A stretch of 7,645 nt of DNA from Gemmatimonadota bacterium. GTDB taxonomy: Bacteria > Gemmatimonadota > Gemmatimonadetes > Longimicrobiales > Longimicrobiaceae. Under the pieces are notes generated by a model, which saw only the letters and a program-made list of their open reading frames with translations, did no database searches and had not been told where the DNA came from. Made by a program: the position numbers and the translations under genes. The stretch lies in assembly GCA_019348265.1 (NCBI GenBank), contig JAHWJV010000163.1:1-7645 (forward strand), written 5' to 3'. Shown here in pieces: positions 1 to 6,981 of the stretch. How positions within the stretch are numbered: position 1 is the first letter of the stretch; each line of letters starts with the position of its first letter.

Positions 1-1
1 C

Positions 2-718
2 GGGTACGACCTGGGCAAGCTCTTCACGGGTTCGCTGGGTACGCTGGGTGTGATCGTGCAGGCGACCTTCCGCCTGCACCCGCGGCCGGTGGCGCGGCGG
101 CTGGTGGAGATCGCCGTCGACTCGGTGGATGCGGCGGGCGCCGCGGTGCTGCGCCTCATGGGATCGACGCTGGTGCCCGCCGCCGTCGAGATGGACTGGC
201 CGGATGAGGGGCCGCGGCGGATCCTGGTCCTTTTCGAGGGGATCGAGCAGGGCGTCGAGGCGCAGGCGGCAGGCGCGGGCGACCTGGTCGGCGCCACGGT
301 TTTGGAGGACACGTTCTACGGGCGCTGGACGGCAGCCACCACGCAGCCGTGGCAGTCCGGTGGCCTGGGGCTCAAGGTCACCTACCTCCCGGCGGAGCTG
401 CCCGCCGTGATGCACTCGATCGCGCAGGCGGCGGCCCGCTGGGGCGTTCGCCCCGGCATCCGAGGAAGCGTGGCGAACGGCGTGCTCTACGTCGGCTTTC
501 CGGTCGACGCGCCGGAAGTCGCGACGGGGATCGTAGGCGACCTCCGTGCCGCGGTGAGGGAGGGAAGCGTGGTCGTGCAGAGCGCGCCGGCGCGTTTACG
601 AGCCGAGCTCGAGGTCTGGGGCCCCGTCGGCAGCTCCCTCGATCTGATGCGGCGGGTCAAGCACCAGTTCGATCCGGGAAGAGTTCTCAACCCAGGCAGG
701 TTCGTGGGAGGTATCTGA
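2..718 (+). CDS. glcE: Glycolate oxidase FAD-binding subunit GlcE (5' truncated)
   Basis: This is the C-terminal 238 codons of an FAD-linked oxidase subunit; the start lies upstream of the window. The reading frame is open from base 2. It begins with the end of the FAD-binding domain (GYDLGKLFTGSLGTLGVI, then RLHP), continues through the substrate-side cap domain, and ends with the FDPGRVLNPGRF motif typical of FAD-oxidase C-termini. E. coli GlcE is about 350 residues, so roughly the first third is missing. In the known complex GlcE works with GlcD and GlcF to oxidise glycolate to glyoxylate, passing electrons to the membrane quinone pool. The call as GlcE rather than GlcD or another FAD oxidase rests mainly on the iron-sulfur GlcF gene directly behind it and on the short C-terminus. 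The stop codon overlaps the glcF start by one base, which suggests translational coupling. A start at the internal ATG (50) is not credible, because family sequence precedes it. Confidence 0.9.
   Translation, partial: GYDLGKLFTGSLGTLGVIVQATFRLHPRPVARRLVEIAVDSVDAAGAAVLRLMGSTLVPAAVEMDWPDEGPRRILVLFEGIEQGVEAQAAGAGDLVGATVLEDTFYGRWTAATTQPWQSGGLGLKVTYLPAELPAVMHSIAQAAARWGVRPGIRGSVANGVLYVGFPVDAPEVATGIVGDLRAAVREGSVVVQSAPARLRAELEVWGPVGSSLDLMRRVKHQFDPGRVLNPGRFVGGI
706..712 (+). promoter_or_regulatory. Shine-Dalgarno site of glcF
   Basis: GGGAGGT lies 5 nt before the ATG at 718, inside the last codons of glcE. It decides the glcF start. The same frame is open far upstream (an ATG at 349 exists), but that stretch is an out-of-frame reading of glcE. 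Confidence 0.8.
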
Positions 719-2178
719 TGGTGGAAAGTCGAAAGCCCGGCACCCCGGCTCACATGCGCGGCGACGCCGCGACGGTGGGCGGCGCGCCGAATCTGGTCGG
801 GGACGTGGGGATCGCCAGCGAGGAGGTGACCGCCCGCGCGACCGTCGGCGCGGGTCGGCCGGAGAGCGGGGACATCACCGTCCCGGCCTTCGACTATCAT
901 CACCCGCCCGACATGGAGCTGATCGACGACTGCGTCCACTGTGGCTTCTGTCTCCCGACCTGCCCGACCTATCTGCTCTTCGGCGAGGAGATGGACTCGC
1001 CGCGCGGCCGGATCTACCTGATGCGCGAGGGCCTCGAGGGGGAGCCCATGACGGACGCCATGGTCCGCCACTTCGACCTCTGCCTCGGCTGTCTTTCCTG
1101 CGTCACCGCCTGCCCCAGCGGCGTGCAGTACGAGAAGCTGATCGAGGCGACCCGTCAGCAGGTCGAGCGAAGGTACGAGCGGACCCGCGGCGACCGCCTC
1201 TTCCGCGAACTGATCTTCCGGATCTTCCCGTACCCGGCCCGGCTCCGCGTTCTCGCGGCCGGGCTGAAGCCGTACCACCGGCTGGGGCTGCGCGGGCTGT
1301 TCCGTGCTTCCGGGCTCCAGAAGCTCCTTTCCGACCGGCTGAAGACGCTGGAAGAGCTGACCCCGGACCCGCCGAAGACTGGCGCGCTCTCGAAGGTCGC
1401 CCCCTTCACGCCCGCCGCCGGTACCCGCCGGCGCGTCGTGGGACTGCTGACCGGATGCGTGCAGCGCGTCTTCTTTCCGCACGTGAACGCGGCCACCGTC
1501 AGGGTTCTCGCGGCGGAGGGATGCGACGTGGTGGCCCCGAAGCAGGGATGCTGTGGCGCCCTTTCGCTGCACGCGGGCCGCGAGGAGGAGGGGATGGCGT
1601 TCGCGAGGCGCACCATCGATACCTTCGAGGCCGCCGGCGTCGAGAACATCGTCGCCAACGTTGCGGGATGCGGATCGGCGATGAAGGAGTACGGCCACCT
1701 GCTCCGTGACGATCCCGAGTACGCCGAGCGCGCCGCCGCCTTCTCGAAGAAGGTCCGCGATGCATCGGAGCTGATCCACGAGCTGGGACCCGTTGCGCCA
1801 CGGCATCCGCTTCCGGTGGTCGCCGCGTACCACGACGCCTGCCACCTCGCGCACGGCCAGGGGATCCGGGCCCAGCCGCGCGAGCTGCTGCGCGCCATCC
1901 CCGGAATGGAGCTGCGCAACATCCAGGAGAGCGAGATCTGCTGTGGTTCGGCCGGGATCTACAACCTGGTGGAGCCGGAGCCCGCCGCCCAGCTCGGCGA
2001 GCGCAAGGCCGCGAACATTCTCAAGACAGGCGCGAAGCTGCTCGTCACCGCGAACCCCGGGTGCCTGCTGCAGATCCGCGCCAGCCTCGAGCGCATGGGC
2101 GAATCGGTGCCGCTGGCGCACCCGATGGAGGTGGTCGACGCCTCGATCCGCGGGCAGCCGCTCGATTCGATCCTCTGA
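718..2178 (+). CDS. glcF: Glycolate oxidase iron-sulfur subunit GlcF
   Basis: This is a 486-residue iron-sulfur subunit of the GlcDEF glycolate oxidase, which passes electrons from the flavin subunits to the quinone pool at the membrane. Two ferredoxin-type 4Fe-4S motifs are visible: C72-x2-C75-x2-C78-x3-C82 (CVHCGFCLPTC) and C122-x2-C125-x2-C128-x3-C132 (CLGCLSCVTAC). Two cysteine-rich CCG domains follow, with C278-C279-G280 after LTGC, and C408-C409-G410 after the HDACH motif. This is the standard GlcF/heterodisulfide-reductase D layout. The start at 718 has a good ribosome site and a TGATG overlap with glcE. From this start 71 residues precede the first cluster cysteine. E. coli GlcF (about 407 residues) has only about 25, so there is an N-terminal extension of some 45 residues, rich in Gly, Ala, Val and Thr and probably disordered. 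A later start (ATG 754 or 913) would remove some or all of it, but neither has a ribosome site. Confidence 0.95.
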   Translation: MVESRKPGTPAHMRGDAATVGGAPNLVGDVGIASEEVTARATVGAGRPESGDITVPAFDYHHPPDMELIDDCVHCGFCLPTCPTYLLFGEEMDSPRGRIYLMREGLEGEPMTDAMVRHFDLCLGCLSCVTACPSGVQYEKLIEATRQQVERRYERTRGDRLFRELIFRIFPYPARLRVLAAGLKPYHRLGLRGLFRASGLQKLLSDRLKTLEELTPDPPKTGALSKVAPFTPAAGTRRRVVGLLTGCVQRVFFPHVNAATVRVLAAEGCDVVAPKQGCCGALSLHAGREEEGMAFARRTIDTFEAAGVENIVANVAGCGSAMKEYGHLLRDDPEYAERAAAFSKKVRDASELIHELGPVAPRHPLPVVAAYHDACHLAHGQGIRAQPRELLRAIPGMELRNIQESEICCGSAGIYNLVEPEPAAQLGERKAANILKTGAKLLVTANPGCLLQIRASLERMGESVPLAHPMEVVDASIRGQPLDSIL

Positions 2179-2212
2179 TCCGGCGCGACCGCCCACGCGG
2201 ATCGCGCCCGGA
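2179..2212 (+). terminator. GC-rich hairpin between glcF and aceB
   Basis: Directly after the glcF stop, 2179-2188 pairs with 2202-2212: 10 base pairs with one bulged C (2209) and a 13-nt loop. No T-run follows, so it is not a classical intrinsic terminator. It could terminate, attenuate, or protect the upstream glcEF message. Confidence 0.35.
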
Positions 2213-2235
2213 AACCCTACACTCAGCCGCAATCA

Positions 2236-3834
<1,599 letters not shown>

Positions 3835-3923
3835 GACCGAACGGGTGGCGTGCCCCGGATCTGGTTGCCCGCGGAATCGCTGGCGCGGTAAGCTGGCCGT
3901 CGCGGAAACGGCGCGCCGATCCG

Positions 3924-3938
3924 GAGCCGCTGCGGCTC
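3924..3938. promoter_or_regulatory. 15-bp inverted repeat upstream of the hypothetical gene
   Basis: GAGCCGC and GCGGCTC flank a single central T, a perfect 7-bp dyad 22 bp before the GTG at 3961. It could be a protein-binding site or chance in GC-rich DNA. No convincing promoter is visible next to it. Confidence 0.25.
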
Positions 3939-3960
3939 ACCGACCTGCGACCATACGAAC

Positions 3961-4281
3961 GTGATCGATCCGCTCCCGACCCCTCCAGACTCGGAAGGCT
4001 ACCTTCGCACCGCGCACGCGGTCGGCGAGATCCTCCAGTCGCATCCGAGCCTGGCGGAGCTCCACCGCTGGGGGATTCGCGTGGGTGTGACGGGTGACGA
4101 GCGGACCATCCGTGCGGAGGGTGCGGCAGTGGGGAAGCCAAACTGGCCGGTGTTCGAATCCCGTATCACCGCCGAGCGGTGGTGGCAGCCGCAGGATGCC
4201 TCGCACTTCCAGCGGATCGCCACCCGCCTTGCGGCCGACCTCAGGATGAAGTGGGACCGGTGGCAGCGGGGGATCGATTGA
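3961..4281 (+). CDS. Hypothetical protein, 106 aa
   Basis: I do not recognise this protein. It starts with GTG. An in-frame TAA at 3889-3891 limits the upstream extension, and no ATG lies between that stop and 3961. There is no clear ribosome site. The codon pattern (mostly G or C in third positions) and a balanced amino-acid composition support it as coding. No signal peptide or membrane segment is seen. The middle reads like a small folded domain (LAELHRWGIRVGVTGDE), and the C-terminal half is rich in Trp and charged residues (AERWWQPQ, MKWDRWQRG). It is convergent with the broken sensory gene, whose stop lies 42 nt away. It is too far from aceB (126 nt) to be confidently in the same operon. 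Confidence 0.55.
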   Translation: MIDPLPTPPDSEGYLRTAHAVGEILQSHPSLAELHRWGIRVGVTGDERTIRAEGAAVGKPNWPVFESRITAERWWQPQDASHFQRIATRLAADLRMKWDRWQRGID

Positions 4282-4320
4282 GCGGGGCGTGAAGCCTGCT
4301 CGCGTCGGGCTCGCCCCCGC
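4282..4320. terminator. Candidate hairpin between convergent genes
   Basis: GCGGGG (4282-4287) can pair with CCCCGC (4315-4320), with further imperfect pairing inside. It fills the 41-nt gap between two converging reading frames, where a two-way terminator would be expected. It lacks a T-run on either side, so this is a weak call. Confidence 0.3.
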
Positions 4321-4322
4321 GG

Positions 4323-5077
4323 TCAGGTGGCGGGGTCGGGGAAGGGGATCGTGCGGAAGGTCTGGGTCTCGTCCAGCATCGACACCGCCACTTTGAGGTC
4401 CAGGGCGATGTTCCGGAAGCGCTGCGCGCTCGCGCTCGGGACCGGAACCCTGGAGAAGAGGATCACCGCGTAGAGCGCTCCGCTGAACAGCTGCCCCCCG
4501 AACCCCACCACGGAGCGCACGCCGAACGGCGGACGAAATCGTCTTGCGCTGGAATAAACGGGCTCCCCAGCGCCTCCGACACGTAGAACACGTTGTACGA
4601 CTTCCCCGCCACCCCCTCGGCCGGCTCCGTGGAGGGCGAAACCACAGCATGGATGTCCGCCCCGAGCTCGAGGATCAGCTGGGCGATCATCGGCGCCTGC
4701 TCGATCATCTCCACACTCGTGAGCGGAATCGCCTGGTGCCGCGCCGATGCGTGGCGGAAGTTCCACTCGGGCCGCTCCCCCGCGGTCGCCAGCAGTACGA
4801 GGCAGCTCGTGTCCGGGCTGAGATCCTCGGCACCAGCGATACGCTGGGCGAAGCGCTGCAGCTCGCGCGGGAGCCCGCCATGCGGATGCGTCGTGTAGAA
4901 GCGGACCAGCGCGCATTCCGGGTCACCGGTTGCCGGATCGACGCACTCCTCGAACAGATAGCGCACCACCGTCTCGGCGGCGGCCTCCATCGAGCCGGCG
5001 CCCTGGGCGGCGTTGCGCACGGCTCGCCCGCAGCGCAGCATCTCGGCTAAATCGAAATCCTGAAGGGAAAAGCTCAT
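4323..5077 (-). pseudogene. Stand-alone GAF-like sensory-domain protein, frameshifted
   Basis: The gene starts at ATG 5077 with GGAGG 3 nt upstream and reads well for 182 residues (MSFSLQDFDLAEMLRCGRAV, ALVRFYTTHPHG, SYNVFYVSEALGSPFIPAQ, DDFV). After the GTC codon at 4534-4532 the sensible protein continues in another frame from 4529 (PFGVRSVVGFGGQLFSGALY, AVILFSRVPVPSASAQRF) to a TGA at 4325-4323. One base is missing near 4528-4531; restoring it gives about 251 residues. From memory, this sequence resembles a GAF-type sensory domain often found in front of PAS or histidine-kinase modules, including the conserved pattern of FV, Pro, G[IV]RSV[LV]GFGG. No kinase or output domain follows here. 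Without the repair, the first frame runs on to a stop at about 4463 with an unrelated tail. The break may be a true mutation or a sequencing or assembly error. Ligand and partner are unknown. Confidence 0.75.
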
Positions 5078-5226
5078 GCGCCTCCGTTTGCCAATCGCGG
5101 TGCAGCGAAGCAAATGGGCTCGCGGCGGGGTTTGAAGGCCATTGCAACCCTCGCGCCGGACGCCGGACCGATGGTCAGCGGCTCGGGCGTCGCGAAGCCC
5201 CCGGGGAGGTGTCGGCCGGACGAAAC

Positions 5227-5257
5227 AAAGCCGCATCGGGTCGGTGGATGCGGCTTT
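5227..5257. terminator. Bidirectional rho-independent terminator
   Basis: AAAGCCGCATC (5227-5237) pairs perfectly with GATGCGGCTTT (5247-5257): an 11-bp stem with a 9-nt loop. On the minus strand the 3' arm ends in TTT followed by GTTTC, and on the plus strand it ends in CTTTTCT. It lies 27 nt past the stop of the minus-strand small gene (5284-5526) and most likely ends that transcript, separating it from the sensory gene downstream. Confidence 0.85.
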
Positions 5258-5283
5258 TCTCGCGCCGTTCAGGATGGGGCGTC

Positions 5284-5526
5284 TCACCGTACCGGCGTCA
5301 CCTTCCAGATCGCCTCCGCCGCGCCGGGATAGACGTTGCGATAGGGATTCGGCTCCGGCGTGATCTCGAAGTGCGTGATCGACGCGTCGTTCGCCAGGTT
5401 CTCCAAACTCCGTAGGATGCTGGATGCCTCGTGCTCGTTGGAGGTGTAGTTGAAGAGCTCCCGCTTCAGCGAGTACCAATCGGTCGCCGCTACGTACGAG
5501 CGCTCTAGGGTGAACGGCTCTCTCAT
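5284..5526 (-). CDS. Small protein of unknown family, 80 aa (paralog of 5745-5984)
   Basis: I do not recognise the family. The ATG at 5526 is preceded by a very good ribosome site, AAAGGAG, 7 nt upstream. The product is about 9 kDa with no signal peptide, membrane segment or cysteine. It aligns end to end with the product of 5745-5984: about 37 of 80 positions are identical with a two-residue gap. Shared landmarks are the N-terminal FT, then LxRE, the block SILRSLE, SI..FE.TP, PGA, and W.V..VR at the C-terminus. The pattern suggests strand, helix (SSILRSLENL), strand (ITHFEITPE), then a final strand (IWKVTPV), a small alpha/beta fold. It is transcribed away from its paralog and ends before a strong terminator, so it is probably monocistronic. 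Some codons (AGA, CTA, AGT, TTG) are less GC-rich than in the neighbours. The two-copy conservation is strong evidence that it is a real gene; its function is unknown. Confidence 0.85.
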   Translation of the reverse strand: MREPFTLERSYVAATDWYSLKRELFNYTSNEHEASSILRSLENLANDASITHFEITPEPNPYRNVYPGAAEAIWKVTPVR

Positions 5527-5579
5527 CGATCGGCTCCTTTGGGGTTCATGGGGCAGCGGTTCGCTACCGCGGCGACGGG

Positions 5580-5585
5580 AAGCTA
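5580..5585 (-). promoter_or_regulatory. Candidate -10 element of the 5284-5526 gene
   Basis: Read on the minus strand the site is TAGCTT, preceded by GGACCGC. Its first base is 59 nt before the ATG at 5526. The paralogous gene has the same TAGCTT at 57 nt before its start. No good -35 box is visible, so the promoter call rests on this shared position. Confidence 0.4.
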
Positions 5586-5600
5586 GCGGTCCGCGCCGTG

Positions 5601-5617
5601 CGAATCCATATGGTTCG
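5601..5617. promoter_or_regulatory. Imperfect inverted repeat in the divergent intergenic region
   Basis: CCATATGG is flanked by CGAA on the left and TTCG on the right, with one extra T on the left. It sits next to the presumed promoter of the minus-strand gene and is AT-richer than its surroundings. It is a possible operator for one or both divergent genes; chance is not excluded. Confidence 0.3.
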
Positions 5618-5687
5618 GCCCGGGTTCCGATGCAGGTGTGGGGCCGCGCGACCGGCAGCCCGACTATCCCGAGAGAGCGGGTTCCGT

Positions 5688-5693
5688 TAGCTT
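5688..5693 (+). promoter_or_regulatory. Candidate -10 element of the 5745-5984 gene
   Basis: TAGCTT, preceded by TTCCGT, has its first base 57 nt before the ATG at 5745. A transcript starting about 7 nt downstream would begin near 5700, so the ATG at 5700 would sit at its very 5' end and the ribosome site at 5733 would be used. No clear -35 box is seen. Confidence 0.4.
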
Positions 5694-5732
5694 GCTTCCA
5701 TGCCATTCCGGCGTTCCCCATCGGACCTGGAC

Positions 5733-5738
5733 CAGGAG
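5733..5738 (+). promoter_or_regulatory. Shine-Dalgarno site deciding the start at 5745
   Basis: CAGGAG stands 6 nt before ATG 5745. The alternative in-frame ATG at 5700 has no ribosome site and would add 15 residues with no counterpart in the paralog. Confidence 0.75.
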
Positions 5739-5744
5739 TCGTAC

Positions 5745-5984
5745 ATGAAAGAGATCTTCACCGTGTCGCGAGCACGCGTCGCGTCCAGTGATCGCGACAC
5801 TCTGAGGCGCGAGATCCTTTCCCACACGGGTAGCGACAATGAGGTCGCCAGCATCCTGCGCAGCCTGGAGCGTTTGGGCTCGGATCGTAGCATCGGTTAC
5901 TTCGAGATGACCCCGGTCGTGCCCAAGCGCGTCGCGCCCGGGGCCCCGACGACGCTCTGGAGCGTTCGGGCAGTGCGCGCCTAG
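5745..5984 (+). CDS. Small protein of unknown family, 79 aa (paralog of 5284-5526)
   Basis: I do not recognise the family. The protein (MKEIFTVSRARVASSDRDTL onward) matches its divergent neighbour along its whole length, starting at the same residue, which fixes the start at 5745. Shared residues include F5, T6, R9, V12-A13, D16, L20, R22-E23, T28, the block S36 to E42 (SILRSLE), D47, S49-I50, F53-E54, T56-P57, PGA, W72 and the final V77-R78. It has no signal peptide, membrane segment or cysteine, so a cytoplasmic protein or a subunit of a small complex is likely. Its codons are more GC-rich than those of the paralog, and the conserved block uses different synonymous codons in the two genes, so the duplication is not recent. 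The gene ends 34 nt before a large hairpin and appears to be monocistronic. Confidence 0.85.
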   Translation: MKEIFTVSRARVASSDRDTLRREILSHTGSDNEVASILRSLERLGSDRSIGYFEMTPVVPKRVAPGAPTTLWSVRAVRA

Positions 5985-6018
5985 CGCCCATGGTTGGAGT
6001 CGCGCCGGCGACGCCCGC

Positions 6019-6060
6019 CTCAGCCCCCCGAACACGGCCGTCCGTGCGCGGGGGGCTGAG
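6019..6060 (+). terminator. Strong nested hairpin after the small gene
   Basis: CTCAGCCCCCCG (6019-6030) pairs perfectly with CGGGGGGCTGAG (6049-6060) over 12 bp. Inside it, CACGG (6033-6037) pairs with CCGTG (6042-6046) around a CCGT loop, leaving only a small 2x2 internal loop. No T-run follows. It is probably the transcript end or 3' stabiliser of the 5745-5984 gene, but another RNA or DNA-structure role is possible. Confidence 0.55.
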
Positions 6061-6207
6061 CCGTGGAGGGGCCGGCCGGGCGACTCCCGGCGGAGTGGAA
6101 CGATCTACGCGTCTACCCCCTCCCGACGCGCGCTCCAGCGGCGGCCCGCGCGCCTGTACTTAGCCAACATTCCGAATGGCCCAGATCTTCCGCACCGGCC
6201 CGAACTC

Positions 6208-6612
6208 ATGAGTACTTCCGAGGAACGAAACCGCCGCCGGGTGCTCCTCGTCGAAGACAACGAGGACAACCGGATCATCTATCGGATGATTCTCGAGCAC
6301 CACGGTTACGACGTCCTGGAGGCCCACGACGGTCAGGCAGGCATCGAAATGGCGCGCACGACCGATCCCGACCTGATCCTGATGGACATCTCCCTCCCCG
6401 TCATGGATGGATGGGAAGCGACGCGGGTGCTGAAGTCCGAGCTGCCGACTTCCGTCATCCCAATCGTCGCGCTCACCGCACATGCGCTGCGCAGCGACGA
6501 GGCAAAGGCGGCGGAGATCGGGTTCGACGCCTTCATCCGAAAGCCGGCGGAGCCCAAGCTCGTGCTGGAGATCGTCCAGCAGTTCGTCGGTCCGGCTCTG
6601 GTGGACGGCTGA
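6208..6612 (+). CDS. Single-domain response regulator (CheY-like receiver)
   Basis: This 134-residue protein consists of one receiver domain and no output domain. All key residues are present: the acidic pair E16-D17 (VLLVEDNEDN), the phosphoacceptor D60 in LILMDISLPVMDGWEATRVL, T90 in ALTAH, aromatic F109, and K112 in IRKP. It should accept phosphate from a histidine kinase and act by protein contact. The sequence resembles receivers of the DivK type and those found in hybrid kinases (MDGWEAT, ALTAHA). No kinase gene is in the window, so its partner is unknown. The start at ATG 6208 has no clear ribosome site. The ATG at 6176 is out of frame. A strong hairpin begins 6 nt after the stop, so the gene appears to stand alone. 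Confidence 0.95.
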   Translation: MSTSEERNRRRVLLVEDNEDNRIIYRMILEHHGYDVLEAHDGQAGIEMARTTDPDLILMDISLPVMDGWEATRVLKSELPTSVIPIVALTAHALRSDEAKAAEIGFDAFIRKPAEPKLVLEIVQQFVGPALVDG

Positions 6613-6618
6613 TCGGCC

Positions 6619-6641
6619 GCTCGCTGGCGCGGCCGGCGAGC
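6619..6641 (+). terminator. Hairpin downstream of the response regulator
   Basis: GCTCGCTGGC (6619-6628) pairs with GCCGGCGAGC (6632-6641) over 10 bp, with one U-G wobble and a 3-nt loop. It starts 6 nt after the stop codon. There is no T-run, so termination is inferred only from position and stem strength. Confidence 0.5.
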
Positions 6642-6758
6642 CTGGCAGTGCCTCACGCGTACTCCCGGCACGTCAAGCGCTCCTGAGCTGACGCCGGTAC
6701 CCCGCGCGGGCCAGCCGGTGCGCCGAAATCGAACCGTGGGAGGGCACGTTCCGGGGAG

Positions 6759-6788
6759 TTGACACGTCGCGGCCGCGACGCCTATCAT
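6759..6788 (+). promoter_or_regulatory. Near-consensus sigma-70 promoter with palindromic spacer
   Basis: TTGACA (6759-6764, a perfect -35 box) and TATCAT (6783-6788, five of six -10 bases) are separated by 18 nt. The transcript would start near 6795, about 187 nt before the inositol-phosphate synthase ATG. The first 16 nt of the spacer form a perfect palindrome, described separately. Confidence 0.75.
6765..6780. promoter_or_regulatory. Perfect 16-bp palindrome between the -35 and -10 boxes, candidate operator
   Basis: CGTCGCGGCCGCGACG is its own reverse complement. It begins right after the -35 box and ends 2 nt before the -10 box. A dimeric regulator bound here would block or remodel RNA polymerase. 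The regulator is not in the window. Confidence 0.6.
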
Positions 6789-6793
6789 CCTGC

Positions 6794-6920
6794 CTGGGCT
6801 AAGGCCCGCCACTTCCCGGCTTTACCCAGAATACGCGGCCCCTGGAGACGAGCTCCACAGGGGCCGCACGCGTACCTCGGCCCCGCGCGGATTGTTCGCA
6901 ACCGTGGGCGCGCTTCGGGG
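6794..6920 (+). ncRNA. Predicted structured 5' leader or small RNA with tandem stem-loops
   Basis: Three stem-loops follow the promoter directly. SL1: 6794-6806 pairs with 6818-6829 (12 bp, one bulged C, one G-U pair, 11-nt loop). SL2: GCGGCCCCTG (6835-6844) pairs perfectly with CAGGGGCCGC (6858-6867), and GAG/CTC inside can extend it. SL3 is weaker: CCCCG (6881-6885) with CGGGG (6916-6920), enclosing a TTG-TTCG-CAA hairpin (6892-6901). I match it to no riboswitch class I know. It may be the leader of the inositol-phosphate synthase gene or a separate RNA; GC-rich DNA readily gives hairpins, so SL3 in particular may be chance. Confidence 0.4.
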
Positions 6921-6981
6921 TAACCGAACGGGTGCTGCTTTGACTTTCTCTCGCTCGGCGGATGCGGGCGACATCGACTAA

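Larger units (their letters stand above)
6613..6981. other. 369-nt stretch without a supported gene
   Basis: It holds a hairpin just after the response regulator (6619-6641), about 117 nt in which I see nothing convincing (6642-6758), then the promoter with palindromic spacer (6759-6788) and a predicted leader with stem-loops (6794-6920). One frame is open from 6763 to the TAA at 6979-6981, but it has no ATG and no protein-like character. Confidence 0.7.

Noticed and set aside
349..717. Extension of the glcF frame upstream to ATG 349
   Set aside because: This part reads glcE out of frame and gives Arg-rich noise; the start at 718 has a ribosome site and the stop/start overlap.
487..2232. Long minus-strand open frame (581 codons) opposite glcE and glcF
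   Set aside because: It lies wholly antisense to well-identified genes, has no recognisable motifs, and is a normal by-product of high third-position GC.
5078..5226. Promoter for the sensory-domain gene on the minus strand
   Set aside because: Only weak partial matches (TTGCAA, TTGCTT) are seen without a proper partner box, so no promoter was annotated.
5700..5744. Earlier ATG at 5700 for the plus-strand small gene
   Set aside because: It has no ribosome site, lies at the predicted transcript start, and adds residues absent from the paralog.
6100..6116. GGAAC followed by GTCTA as an ECF-sigma-type promoter before the response regulator
   Set aside because: The spacing between the two elements is far too short (about 10 nt instead of about 16).
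6940..6945. TTGACT as a -35 box of a second ino1 promoter
   Set aside because: No -10-like hexamer is found 16-19 nt downstream.
6763..6981. Open frame ending in TAA directly before the ino1 ATG, possible leader peptide
   Set aside because: It has no ATG, no ribosome site and no protein-like character; it probably just reflects few stop codons in GC-rich DNA. A short GTG-started peptide from 6904 cannot be fully excluded.
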